Source of the DNA: Ruminococcus sp.
GTDB lineage: Bacteria > Bacillota > Clostridia > Oscillospirales > Ruminococcaceae
Assembly: GCA_015066815.1 (NCBI GenBank)
Contig: SVNR01000014.1
Location: forward strand, 1 to 53,501
Direction of reading: 5' to 3'
Length of the DNA stretch: 53,501 nt
The first letter of the stretch is position 1, and each line of letters opens with the position of its first letter. Shown in pieces: positions 16,109-24,846 of this stretch. Made by a program: the position numbers and the translations under genes. The notes beneath the pieces were generated by a model that worked only from the letters and a program-made list of their open reading frames with translations, searched no databases and was not told the DNA's origin.

Positions 16109-18016
16109 ATGATAAAAGATATTATAAAAACCGGAATGATCACATGTATGACGGTTCTGGCATTGGCAGGTGTTATACCGCATCAGATAACTGATGCCAG
16201 TGAATACATGGAAGAAGAAAATTATAATGAACTATATAGTCCTGTGAAAATAAACGAAACAAATTTTCCTGATGGTGTTTTTCGCAAATATATAGATGAA
16301 AACTTTGATAAAACAGATGATGATACTCTGACAGGCGATGAGATTGCAGAGATTACGACTATTCAGGTAAAGGGAATGGGAATAGCTGCGCTCATAGGAA
16401 TAGAACATTTTCCTTTGCTTGAAACCTTAGAATGTGAAAATAATCTGCTTACCGGAATAGATGTAAGTAAAAACACAAATCTTTCGGATTTTAAATTTGG
16501 CAGAAATAAAATAAAAGAGATAGATCTGAGTAAAAACACAAGGCTTTACAGGCTGTCATGTGCTTCAAACATGTTGACTGAGCTTGATCTGAGTAACAAT
16601 AAATCTATTATATTTCTTAATTGCTCTTCAAACACTCTTACCCATCTTGATCTTAGTGAAAATGAGCGCCTGACCGAAGTACAATGTTACAACAATAAGA
16701 TTTCACGGCTTGATATAAGTAAGTGTACAAGTCTTGAAAAACTGAACTGCATGAAAAATGAACTTATAACACTTGATGCAAGAAACAGTAAACAGTTGAG
16801 TTTTATAAAATGTGAGCAGAATCTGCTTGAAGACTTTAAGATTGCAGGATGCGATAAACTGATAGAAATTTTTTGTGAAAAAAATCAGATCAAGGAACTG
16901 GATCTGACCGGATGTACAAAACTTTACAGACTGTATTGCAATCAGAATAAAATTGAGAATCTTATTTTTTCAGGCAATGATAATCTTTTAAAAGTAGAGT
17001 GTCAGGATAATTGTCTCGAAGAGCTGGATATAAGAAACTGCAAATCTATTCTTAATCTGTTCTGTGGAAGAAACAAGCTTAAAAAAATTCGCGTAGACGG
17101 ATGTTCAACGCTGCAGAGACTGGCATGCAATCAAAATGAACTTGAAGAAATTAACCTGAACGGATGCGTTAAATTATTTGACCTTAGTGTCGGAAAAAAT
17201 AAATTAACTACAATTGATGTAAGTGATTGTCCGATGATTAACTCTATAGGTTTTTCCGATAATAATATTATGCATGTTGATTTTTCAGACAAAAAACTCC
17301 TCAAAAATCTGAATGCTGATGGCAATTACCGTAAAATCACTCTCGTCGGCGGAAGGTTTGACATGAAGAGCATATCAGAGGATTTTGATATGAACAGAAC
17401 AAGAAACTGGACAAATGCCGAAGTAGACGGAAGTATAATTACAGTATCTGATCCGGCTAAGGAAGTTACATACGAGTATGATGTGCACAGATATGATCCG
17501 TATAATACATACAGCGAGATTTTCACTCTTATTCCTGTCGATAATCAACCGGTAGTTTCAGATGCGGATATACGTGTTCATCCAAAGCCAAGAAGGCTCT
17601 ATTATAACGGAACAGATCAGGAGCTTGTTGAAAAGGGTATTGCAACAAAAGGAGTATTTATGTATTCACTCTATGAAGACGGTGAATACTCGGAAAAAAT
17701 ACCAACAGCAGTTGATGAGGGGATATATAATGTATGGTATTATGTAAAAACTTCGGATATATATTTTTCAGACAGCAAAAAATGCTGTGTTGAAGCAGTT
17801 ATATTACCTGAAGCCAAGGGCGATATAAATGCTGATAGAAAAATAAATACACTTGACCTGATACTTTTAAAAAGATATCTGCTTTGCGTTGATAAGAGGT
17901 CACTAAAAAATATGACACAGGCTGATACAAGCGGAGACGGAAGAATAAATGTACTTGATCTGTTTGTTCTGAAAAAATTTATTATCAGTAGCGAGTATTT
18001 TTATGGGTTGACATAG
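16109..18016 (+). CDS. Secreted leucine-rich-repeat protein with C-terminal dockerin
   Basis: The 635-residue product has a signal peptide (KTGMITCMTVLALAG), then about 15 leucine-rich repeats of 20-22 residues with the consensus L-x-x-L-x-C-x-x-N-x-L-x-x-L-D-L-S. The regular Cys (L.CSSN, L.CNQN) is characteristic. A short beta-domain follows, then a type I dockerin in the last 65 residues (GDINADRKINTLDLILLKRY and DTSGDGRINVLDLFVLKKF), both loops with good Ca-ligand spacing. A non-catalytic LRR protein carrying a dockerin suggests a binding or inhibitor-type subunit displayed on a cellulosome. The Shine-Dalgarno site is weak. Confidence 0.82.
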   Translation: MIKDIIKTGMITCMTVLALAGVIPHQITDASEYMEEENYNELYSPVKINETNFPDGVFRKYIDENFDKTDDDTLTGDEIAEITTIQVKGMGIAALIGIEHFPLLETLECENNLLTGIDVSKNTNLSDFKFGRNKIKEIDLSKNTRLYRLSCASNMLTELDLSNNKSIIFLNCSSNTLTHLDLSENERLTEVQCYNNKISRLDISKCTSLEKLNCMKNELITLDARNSKQLSFIKCEQNLLEDFKIAGCDKLIEIFCEKNQIKELDLTGCTKLYRLYCNQNKIENLIFSGNDNLLKVECQDNCLEELDIRNCKSILNLFCGRNKLKKIRVDGCSTLQRLACNQNELEEINLNGCVKLFDLSVGKNKLTTIDVSDCPMINSIGFSDNNIMHVDFSDKKLLKNLNADGNYRKITLVGGRFDMKSISEDFDMNRTRNWTNAEVDGSIITVSDPAKEVTYEYDVHRYDPYNTYSEIFTLIPVDNQPVVSDADIRVHPKPRRLYYNGTDQELVEKGIATKGVFMYSLYEDGEYSEKIPTAVDEGIYNVWYYVKTSDIYFSDSKKCCVEAVILPEAKGDINADRKINTLDLILLKRYLLCVDKRSLKNMTQADTSGDGRINVLDLFVLKKFIISSEYFYGLT

Positions 18017-18060
18017 TTAGCGAATGTGCAAGGCTATAACAAAAGCTAATCGAAAAATTA

Positions 18061-18108
18061 AAAAACAAGCGCATTGCCTGTCAGAACGCAGGCAATGCGC
18101 TTGTTTTT
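18061..18108. terminator. Bidirectional terminator, perfect 20-bp stem
   Basis: Arms 18061-18080 and 18089-18108 are perfect complements with A/T tracts on both ends. It lies between the convergent LRR-dockerin and GH9 genes. Confidence 0.92.
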
Positions 18109-18130
18109 TATAAATTAAGTTCTTACATAA

Positions 18131-20866
18131 CTATGGTCTGCTTCCTATAAGAATATCATCACCGTTCATAACAACGATGTTTTCAGCGTTTCCGCATGAA
18201 TGATCATTTGCGGTATTAAAATCAGACCAGTCGGTTTTGCTTATGCGTATCTGAAGCTTAAGACTTTCGTTTGTTGCTATTTCTGACTTGTCAGTAGAAG
18301 AAATAGTACATACTGTATCAGCGTTTTCACCTGTTGCTTCAGAAAATTCACCTTTTACTCCGGTTATTGATTTGTAGCTTGAAGGTGAGGCTATAGCTGA
18401 GTTATCGCAGTACATATTAAGGTTTCCGGAACCTGCGTTTTCGGCAGTAAAATAGTACAGGACATTCAGATCGTTTACAGCAACAGGGGAGTCACTGAGA
18501 TTTGTTATATTTATTTCAAAAGTCAGTGTATTGGTGTTCCCGGATGTGTTTTCCTGTTTCAGCTCAACTTTTAACTTGTCGTTTTCGTTTGAAGCTTTTT
18601 TGTTTTTCTTATTGGTTTCAGTGGTTACTGTCTGGCTTTCGGTATTATCGTCCTGTTTGTTTTCAGTATCATCTTTATCCGGCTTTTTGTTTTCGGTTTT
18701 TTTCGGCTTTTCAGCTGTTCTGCCGTCAGGTTCGCTTCCGAAAACAAGAGTGTCACCGTCATAAAGTGCCGAATGTACTGCCTCGGTAAGTGAGCTTCCG
18801 TTTGAGCCCTCAACATCAGTATATGAAAAATCATTTGACGGATCCCATGTGCCGCCGTTGTTTTTTATACGGAACTGAACTTCTTTTTTATAGGCACTCT
18901 GACCGCCCGGATATACTTTTACACCTGAAAAATCTATAGAAACATAGTATATATGGTTTTCTTCATTCCATGGCACAAGTGATGCCGATACCTCATCCTG
19001 TGTATAATTCATGGTTATTTCTATATCATCACACGAACCACCTGCCGAGTAAATCTCTGAAAGATCAACGAAATATCTCAGTTCAAGCTCGTCTGTTACT
19101 CTTGCAGGCCAGCTTGTCATATTGTATATCATGGCTTTTATTTCGGTAAAATCATTTCCACTTGCGTTTACAGTGTTTTCTACATATAATTCGTTTCTGT
19201 CCGGAACTTCAACAGCTCCGAAGTCAACAAGTGTTTTTCCGCCGTATTTGTTATAGAGTTTTGCAAGAGCACCGACAAATCCGGCGTTATAATCGCATGC
19301 TACTTCGTTTGTAGTGTAGTTGGTTATGACGTCTTCATATCCGTCTGAACTGTCCGGACCGCCTACGAGTGCGCCATAGAGAGTGTGAGCCTGAGTTTCA
19401 GGATTATTGAGGTTATCAGACCATGATGAATGAGCAGTTCTGTGATGAGGGTTCTGTGGTGGATTTTCACCAAAGCCTACTACAAAGCTTCTTCCTGTAC
19501 TTCCGAGCGCATAGTTTACCTGTGAAACTGTAAAATCCCAGTATTTTTTGCTTTTTGATTTTGTGCATTCATCTGACTGACTATATATGGCGGAAAGAAA
19601 TGCAGTTGTAGTAGCATATCTGAGGGAACCCCACTGATCAAGCCATGCAAGACCGTCTGGGGTGTAGTTTATCTGTTCGCCGTTACAACCGTCAGTCCAG
19701 AAATCAAGATGGTTTTCTATTATCGCTGAATACTTTTTGTCTCCGGTTTCCTGTGAAAGCAGCAGACAAGTTCCCATATATACATCATCCCAGCAATGAG
19801 CCCATTTGTAGTTTCCTTCGGCCTGAGATAAGTATTCTTCTGATTTTTTCAGATAGTCTTTGTCGTCTGTGGCAATATACAGCCATATACCTGCCCAGGC
19901 AAGCTCATCATAAAAACCGCTCCATGAGTTATAAAAACCGTTGGCCGCTGTATAGCCCTCGTCACTTTTGGTTTTTTCTGCAAAATCATATAAGGAGACG
20001 GCGTGTTCAAGACATTTTTTTGAATACTTACTGTCGGTTTTATCAAATACTACACTGCAGGCTGCAAGTGAGGCTGCGGCTTCAGCAACAGCTGTAGAGC
20101 CGGGATTTTCTTTGTCAACCTTGAAAGCAGGACGATCCATCTGCATTACTTCGCAGGCACCCCACCACGCATGATCGAGATTTCCGTCGCCTACCTGATA
20201 ATAATACACATCGTCTTCCGGATGACATTTGATCAGATAGTCATTTACCCATTTTATATTATCGAGTATGTATGGGAGCTGTTCACTTTCTTCATAGCTT
20301 TCGGAATCTTCATACACAGACCACGCAAGCATCGTACCGGTGTATGCCATAGGGAGATTGAATTTTACATTATCACCGGCGTCATAAAATCCTCCTGTAA
20401 GATCGAGTCCGACATCGCTTCCGTCACCAAGTCCGGAGTCGCCGCGCCAGTTGCATCTTACGTTTTCCGGTAGATCACCTGAACGCTGCATATCATAGAA
20501 AAGTATGGCTTTTTGAAGAGCTTCTCCGTAATTAAAATCTCCCGTTCCTTTTCGTCCTGTATATTTGTCAGCGTCCTCAGAAAGATTTCCTGTGTTTAGA
20601 GATTTGTCTGTATGAAGAGGCGTAAAATCATTTTTCTTATCTTCATTTTTGTTTTCTGAGTTTTCTGTATTTTCTGTGTCAGTGTTTTTATTATCATCTT
20701 CAGATGATTTTTCATCCGACGCAGAGCTTCCGGTTGAGTTGTTTGTTTTTGTATTTTCTTTTTTATTATCTGATATTGCAAATATTGCCGTACCCAGAAC
20801 AGCTAAAACAGAGATAGTAATAATGATTTCTTTTATCTTGTTTTTTTTCTTGTTGTTTTCGTTCAA
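18131..20866 (-). CDS. Membrane-anchored GH9 endoglucanase with CBM3c and CBM3
   Basis: I choose TTG 20866 because AAGGATG lies 9 nt upstream and the product then begins [14 protein letters not shown] before one hydrophobic helix; the frame is open to 20920. The protein is about 911 residues. Order: signal anchor, Ser/Glu/Asn linker, GH9 catalytic domain ([25 protein letters not shown], the acid Glu in [11 protein letters not shown]), a CBM3c fused directly behind it ([10 protein letters not shown]...[14 protein letters not shown]), an acidic linker and a second CBM3 ending KTDWSDFN...[11 protein letters not shown]9-CBM3c proteins are typically processive endoglucanases. No dockerin is present and the N-terminal helix lacks an obvious cleavage site, so it is probably tethered to the membrane. 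Confidence 0.9.
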   Translation of the reverse strand: MNENNKKKNKIKEIIITISVLAVLGTAIFAISDNKKENTKTNNSTGSSASDEKSSEDDNKNTDTENTENSENKNEDKKNDFTPLHTDKSLNTGNLSEDADKYTGRKGTGDFNYGEALQKAILFYDMQRSGDLPENVRCNWRGDSGLGDGSDVGLDLTGGFYDAGDNVKFNLPMAYTGTMLAWSVYEDSESYEESEQLPYILDNIKWVNDYLIKCHPEDDVYYYQVGDGNLDHAWWGACEVMQMDRPAFKVDKENPGSTAVAEAAASLAACSVVFDKTDSKYSKKCLEHAVSLYDFAEKTKSDEGYTAANGFYNSWSGFYDELAWAGIWLYIATDDKDYLKKSEEYLSQAEGNYKWAHCWDDVYMGTCLLLSQETGDKKYSAIIENHLDFWTDGCNGEQINYTPDGLAWLDQWGSLRYATTTAFLSAIYSQSDECTKSKSKKYWDFTVSQVNYALGSTGRSFVVGFGENPPQNPHHRTAHSSWSDNLNNPETQAHTLYGALVGGPDSSDGYEDVITNYTTNEVACDYNAGFVGALAKLYNKYGGKTLVDFGAVEVPDRNELYVENTVNASGNDFTEIKAMIYNMTSWPARVTDELELRYFVDLSEIYSAGGSCDDIEITMNYTQDEVSASLVPWNEENHIYYVSIDFSGVKVYPGGQSAYKKEVQFRIKNNGGTWDPSNDFSYTDVEGSNGSSLTEAVHSALYDGDTLVFGSEPDGRTAEKPKKTENKKPDKDDTENKQDDNTESQTVTTETNKKNKKASNENDKLKVELKQENTSGNTNTLTFEINITNLSDSPVAVNDLNVLYYFTAENAGSGNLNMYCDNSAIASPSSYKSITGVKGEFSEATGENADTVCTISSTDKSEIATNESLKLQIRISKTDWSDFNTANDHSCGNAENIVVMNGDDILIGSRP

Positions 20867-20891
20867 AAAAGCACACATCCTTAAAATTATT

Positions 20892-20925
20892 GTGAACGTC
20901 AAAATATACTTTTCGTTCACTATAG
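20892..20925. repeat. Palindromic repeat, copy 1 (GH9 leader)
   Basis: GTGAACG (20892-20898) and CGTTCAC (20914-20920) flank a GTCAAAATAT core, with CTATAGT following. It lies in the 5' leader of the GH9 gene. Confidence 0.65.
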
Positions 20926-21243
20926 TAAAAATACTGTTTGCATTTATTATAATTTTATCACATCATGGTTATGAAGGTCAAGGTTTCAGGAGAGTGTTGT
21001 TACAAATTTTTCATAATGTGTATGTCCGGGATGCAAAACCCCCGATTATATTAGGTCGGTACTCATATAGAAATTTTAGGGCAACTATTATATAAAGCCC
21101 TATACAGCGAGCTAAGAAACGCAGCAGACAGACGCTTCTGCAATTTGGTTATGATAACGCTCAACCACTGAAGATTTCCTTTCTTATAGCTGATATCTTG
21201 CTTTTTCGACTAAATTATGTTACAATATGTATATACTTACTAT

Positions 21244-21432
21244 TTAGTTCGGAGGTGGCAATGTATGAGTAAACCCGGTAATATACCTGGATGTAACTGT
21301 GCAATGAATCCATCCGGTTTTCCCACATACTTTGGCTCCGGTTTCATCGAAATTAACCACAGTTTCTTTAAGTATACGTTCTTTGATTGTAGCGAGATTA
21401 GGCTGAATTCTTTTGCTGAAACGTGATACCAT
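21244..21432 (-). pseudogene. IS66-family transposase fragment
   Basis: About 60 residues on the minus strand include NFDETGAKVCGKTGWIHCT, the catalytic-core segment of IS66 TnpC transposases (first catalytic Asp in the DETG motif). Both ends are lost and no terminal repeats are visible. The surrounding 20926-21604 region has no intact gene; only this relic and AT-rich sequence are seen. Confidence 0.7.
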
Positions 21433-21604
21433 CGCGATAATTATATACTTATTATACTACTAAAAAGATATCATTTCTATCAGAGATTTTAACAAGATAT
21501 TATCAATTGTACTATGTTGAAAAACTTTTGATTCTTTCAGAAGAGTTTATTCTCATTAACAGTTACAAAAATAAATTTTATACACTTGATTATTAGGAGT
21601 AATT

Positions 21605-22447
21605 ATGATACAGGACATTTACCCAAGTAAACTTGACAACAGTTTTGAGAACTGCATACTGAGCGCTCAGGATTATCTTCTTTTCTTTGACAATGAAGGT
21701 AGGATTCTATCAAGAATTGAAAACGGCTGTCTCAGCTTTAATACAGGCATAGAGAATTACGAGGCTATATATCTATTTTCTGTCGATGATAAGCGATATT
21801 TTCTATCAGTAGATAAGCATAGCTGCATATCAGACGAATACGAATTCCGCACTATAAGAGAACTTCGTGATAAATGTACTGGAAAAGAGCTTTTTATCGC
21901 ATTCACAGCATATCACCTATGGAAATGGTACACCGACAATAGATATTGCGGAAAGTGTGGTAAAGAACTTACCTATGATACTACAGAAAGAGCGTTATAC
22001 TGTTGTGAATGTAATAACAAGATTTATCCTCGAATTAACCCTGCTGTTATAGTCGGGGTTACAAAGTGCGATAGTTTACTTATTACACGCTATAAACATG
22101 GATATGCTCATAACGCACTTGTTGCCGGATTTACAGAGATAGGTGAAACTCTTGAGCAAACGGTTGAGCGTGAAGTAATGGAAGAAACAGGTGTTAAGGT
22201 TAAGAATATCCGATATTACAAATCTCAGCCTTGGGGAATGGCTCAGGACATACTTATCGGCTTTTTCTGCGATGCGTATGATGACTGCGAAATACATATG
22301 GATGAAAATGAGCTGAAATATGCTCAGTGGGTAAAGCGTGAAGATATTGTTTTGCAGCCTAATAATCTAAGCCTGACTAATGAGATGATGAGAGTTTTTA
22401 AGGAAAACAAAATCAACACCACACAGAATGAAACTTATAAAAAATAA
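21605..22447 (+). CDS. nudC: NudC-like NAD(+) diphosphatase (Nudix hydrolase with zinc ribbon)
   Basis: The 280-residue protein has an N-terminal domain, a four-Cys zinc ribbon (CGKCG ... CCEC, about residues 116-138), and a Nudix box GETLEQTVEREVMEETGV. NudC enzymes hydrolyse NAD(H) to NMN and AMP and can remove NAD caps from RNA. The family tag SQPWPFPxS is represented by SQPWGMAQD, so the second half is altered and substrate preference may differ. Start ATG 21605 follows TTAGGAG. The gene downstream, a small zinc-ribbon protein, lies 25 bp away. Confidence 0.82.
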   Translation: MIQDIYPSKLDNSFENCILSAQDYLLFFDNEGRILSRIENGCLSFNTGIENYEAIYLFSVDDKRYFLSVDKHSCISDEYEFRTIRELRDKCTGKELFIAFTAYHLWKWYTDNRYCGKCGKELTYDTTERALYCCECNNKIYPRINPAVIVGVTKCDSLLITRYKHGYAHNALVAGFTEIGETLEQTVEREVMEETGVKVKNIRYYKSQPWGMAQDILIGFFCDAYDDCEIHMDENELKYAQWVKREDIVLQPNNLSLTNEMMRVFKENKINTTQNETYKK

Positions 22448-22472
22448 TATAGTAGACGAAAGGTGATTATTT

Positions 22473-22706
22473 ATGGAATGGATTGTTGTTACAATCATCG
22501 TAATTATAGTGGTATCTATCGCCTGTGTTTTATGGGCGATGCAACTTTCAAAGCATACATATCAATGCAAGAGTTGCTCAAAAGAATTTACAACCAACTG
22601 GAAAAGACTTCTTTTTGCGATTCATTCTGATGATTGCTATGAAATAAAATGTCCGTTTTGCAATCAAAAAGGATGTATCCTGAAATCGGGCGAAAAAAAC
22701 ACTTAA
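22473..22706 (+). CDS. Small membrane protein with a zinc-ribbon tail
   Basis: This 77-residue protein has one N-terminal transmembrane helix (residues 3-24) followed by CKSCSKEF and CPFCNQKG, a pattern that should bind one zinc in the cytoplasm. A GAAAGGTG ribosome site precedes it. It is probably co-transcribed with the Nudix gene. No function is known to me. Confidence 0.65.
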   Translation: MEWIVVTIIVIIVVSIACVLWAMQLSKHTYQCKSCSKEFTTNWKRLLFAIHSDDCYEIKCPFCNQKGCILKSGEKNT

Positions 22707-22802
22707 ATTCTTAACGCTAAAGCAATATACTCAGGATGATATAGGTTCTGAAAACAATGGAGAATATCAGATGCATCATACAAGAATGCTTGTGCCTGCT
22801 TT

Positions 22803-23207
22803 TCAGCTTTCTGTCTGATACTTCCAGTCTATAATACCACCAAACTCTCTGATATACGTATATCCGAGCTTTTCAAGAATTTCTGAAGCATTTTTGCTTC
22901 TTCGTCCGCTTCGACAGTAAACAAGTATCAGCTGATTTTTGTCTGTAAGTATTTTTTCAGCCTTTTCTTCAATTTCGTAATCAGGAATAAGAATTGCTCC
23001 GGGAATATGCTTTTCATCAAATTCTTCCTGTGTACGAACATCAAGGATAATATAGTTTTCCTGAGTATCCATAAGTTCCTTGGCTTCTTCCTGAGAGATA
23101 TTCATATAAGCGGCACCTCCTGTTTCTTTGTTGCTTTTATTATCACCGCAGGATGCGGAAAATATAAGCGTCATAACACATATGATTATTATCAGAATCT
23201 TCTTCAT
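22803..23207 (-). CDS. Rhodanese-domain lipoprotein
   Basis: The 134-residue product has a lipoprotein signal ending FSASC, then a single rhodanese domain with DVRTQEEFDEKHIPGA and the active-site loop YCRSGRRS. The catalytic Cys is present, so persulfide transfer is possible outside the membrane. The leader contains copy 2 of the TATAGTGAACG repeat. It is divergent from the deformylase gene. Confidence 0.85.
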   Translation of the reverse strand: MKKILIIIICVMTLIFSASCGDNKSNKETGGAAYMNISQEEAKELMDTQENYIILDVRTQEEFDEKHIPGAILIPDYEIEEKAEKILTDKNQLILVYCRSGRRSKNASEILEKLGYTYIREFGGIIDWKYQTES

Positions 23208-23245
23208 GGGAAACTCCTTGTGTATCGGGTATCTTCAAAACAAAA

Positions 23246-23271
23246 TCAAATTTATTTTGACGTTCACTATA
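23246..23271. repeat. Palindromic repeat family, half copy 2
   Basis: Minus strand reads TATAGTGAACGTCAAAAT then AAATTTGA, matching the cores of copies 1, 7 and 8. It lies in the rhodanese leader and abuts the deformylase promoter. Confidence 0.6.
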
Positions 23272-23272
23272 A

Positions 23273-23301
23273 TTGCTTTTTTAAGGTAAATATGTTATAA
23301 T
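23273..23301 (+). promoter_or_regulatory. Promoter for the peptide deformylase gene
   Basis: TTGCTT (23273-23278), 17 bp, TATAAT (23296-23301), 100 bp before the start codon. Confidence 0.6.
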
Positions 23302-23400
23302 CAGTTTTGTATCCGGATATGCACTGCTGAGCCTGAAAGTACATAAAACCGGTAGAGTTTTCAGCTTAGTATAAAACCAAATCTATGGAGGAAAACAAAC

Positions 23401-23826
23401 ATGATCAGAGAACTTGTACATGACCCTCTTTTTCTTGCAAGAAAATCAGAAAATGCTTCAAAGGAAGATTTGCAGACTGCACAGGATCTGCTGGATACTC
23501 TGACAGCACATAAAGAAGAATGTGTTGGTATGGCAGCAAATATGATTGGTGTCTGCAAACGTATTATTGTTTTTCTTGATTCGAGCGGAAAAAAGATAAC
23601 TTATACTGTTATGTTAAACCCTGAGATCATTAAGAAAGATAATATGTACGATACCAGGGAAGGCTGCCTTTCACTTCTTGGTGAACCGAGAAAATGCACA
23701 CGCTACAAGTCGATAAAGGTAAAGTATCAGACAACAGAAATGCAGACCCGTATAAAAACCTATACAGGTCAGACAGCGCAGATTATTCAGCATGAAGTGG
23801 ATCACTGCGATGGAATATTGATCTGA
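23401..23826 (+). CDS. def: Peptide deformylase
   Basis: At 141 residues this is a short deformylase. It has the three family motifs: GMAANMIGV (motif 1 variant of GxGLAAxQ), EGCLSL with the metal-binding Cys, and QHEVDH (HExxH). It removes the formyl group from the N-terminal Met of new proteins. Motif 1 has Asn in place of the usual Pro-Gln, as in a Clostridial subgroup that often accompanies a standard copy elsewhere. ATG 23401 follows TATGGAGG. The 3' end abuts the Fic relic. Confidence 0.85.
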   Translation: MIRELVHDPLFLARKSENASKEDLQTAQDLLDTLTAHKEECVGMAANMIGVCKRIIVFLDSSGKKITYTVMLNPEIIKKDNMYDTREGCLSLLGEPRKCTRYKSIKVKYQTTEMQTRIKTYTGQTAQIIQHEVDHCDGILI

Positions 23827-23831
23827 GCTGT

Positions 23832-24040
23832 TGCTCTTCTTTTTCTACCTTGCTCCAGTCAACGACCATGTGAAGCTCGGTTTTGAAAATGAGATCCAAT
23901 CAGATACGAGTACTACGCCCATTTCCTTCTCTGAAGGGGTGGGCGATATTCATTTCTACATACTTTTCTACGATCTCATCAAAAGTAGACTGTGGCATTT
24001 TGTCAATGCTCTCAAGAGCTTTTTTCTTTTCAAGTGCCAT
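23832..24040 (-). pseudogene. Fic family protein fragment with nonsense codon
   Basis: The minus-strand frame opens with ATG 24040 behind a CCGGAG site and reads [19 protein letters not shown], the Fic catalytic motif. A TGA follows where intact relatives have Trp, after which the same frame continues LDLIFKTELHMVVDWSKVEKEE, also family-like. The protein is cut short at its end near the deformylase gene and lacks its upstream domain. A single G-to-A change explains the stop. It is unrelated in detail to the intact Fic gene at 7.3 kb (different motif residues). Confidence 0.8.
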
Positions 24041-24168
24041 ATTGCATCTCCGGGGGTAATGAGCTATTTGTTTTTTCAAAGCTATATGAATCTATATTTT
24101 TATAAAATATATTGTAGCATAATCTTTGTAAAATTTCAAGGATTGATAGGGCGGGGATAGGAAAAAGA

Positions 24169-24203
24169 AAAATCCGGCAAACCTGTTAGTTTACCGGATT
24201 TTT
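24169..24203 (-). terminator. Terminator of the tRNA-Ser transcript
   Basis: AAATCCGG(C/T)AAAC and GTTTACCGGATTT form a stem of about 13 bp flanked by A and T runs, directly downstream of the tRNA on the minus strand. Confidence 0.8.
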
Positions 24204-24206
24204 TAC

Positions 24207-24295
24207 TGGCGGAGACGGCGAGATTCGAACTCGCGGGGGATTGCTCCCTAACTGATTTCGAGTCAGCCCCGTTATGACCACTTCGATACGTCTCC
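24207..24295 (-). tRNA. tRNA-Ser (anticodon CGA)
   Basis: The acceptor strands GGAGACG and CGTCTCC pair perfectly. The anticodon arm GCTGA-CTCGAAA-TCAGT gives anticodon CGA, reading UCG. There is a long class II variable arm and a GTTCGAATC T-loop. Discriminator G and an encoded CCA are present at the 3' end (24210-24207). Confidence 0.95.
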
Positions 24296-24372
24296 GTTTA
24301 TAAAATGTTATGCAGTACCCACATAACAAACTTATTATAACATAAAAAGAATAATAAATCAATACTTTTTTT

Positions 24373-24419
24373 GAAAATATAGTAAATAAAAAAATTTTTT
24401 TTCGTTTACTATATTTTCT
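24373..24419. repeat. Palindromic repeat, copy 3 (upstream of spoIIID)
   Basis: GAAAATATAGTAAA (24373-24386) and TTTACTATATTTTC (24406-24419) are perfect 14-bp inverted complements around an A/T-rich loop. Confidence 0.75.
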
Positions 24420-24491
24420 GAAGTTATGTAATATGTTTGACTTTTCTGCCATATATTATTATCACAAGATAATAAATGGGTGGGATAATAC

Positions 24492-24782
24492 TTGAATGAG
24501 AAAACAATAACCGATTATCGTGAACGAGCAGTAGTTTTAGGGGAATACATACTTCAGAACAATACAACTGTAAGAGCGGCAGCAAAATATTTTTCTATAT
24601 CAAAATCAACTGTACATAAAGATGTCGCAGAGAGACTTCCGGGAATTCAGCCGCAGCTTTATAAGTTGGTAAAAGAAGTGCTTGAAAAAAACAAAAAGGA
24701 GAGGCATATCAGAGGCGGTATGGCTACAAAAAGAAAATATGAACAGTTAGCGATACAACATGAAAAAATCAAATCTGATTGA
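24492..24782 (+). CDS. spoIIID: Sporulation transcriptional regulator SpoIIID
   Basis: The 96-residue protein has a helix-turn-helix (VRAAAKYFSISKSTVHKDVAERL) and the characteristic SpoIIID tail HIRGGMATKRKYE. It is a mother-cell regulator acting in the sigma-E/sigma-K cascade. The start is TTG 24492 behind GGGTGGG. Its presence suggests the host belongs to a spore-forming lineage, though SpoIIID alone does not prove sporulation. The methyltransferase gene follows by 64 bp in the same direction. Confidence 0.92.
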   Translation: MNEKTITDYRERAVVLGEYILQNNTTVRAAAKYFSISKSTVHKDVAERLPGIQPQLYKLVKEVLEKNKKERHIRGGMATKRKYEQLAIQHEKIKSD

Positions 24783-24846
24783 AAAATATCTGCTTCTGTG
24801 ATATAATTTTTATATAGAATTTTTTGATCTTGAAAAGGAATTATAT

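Noticed and set aside
20649-21095. 148-residue plus-strand frame over the GH9 5' end
   Set aside because: It is antisense to the GH9 signal anchor and linker; hydrophobicity is a by-product.
21080-21200. Second relic of a mobile element beside the IS66 fragment
   Set aside because: Short frames on both strands (for example SSVVERYHNQ) have no match I can defend.
23832-24040. TGA recoding as Trp or selenocysteine
   Set aside because: The gene is truncated at both ends and TGA ends other genes normally in this window, so a plain nonsense mutation is simpler.
23831-24160. 109-residue plus-strand frame
   Set aside because: It is the antisense of the Fic pseudogene, which has clear family motifs on the minus strand.
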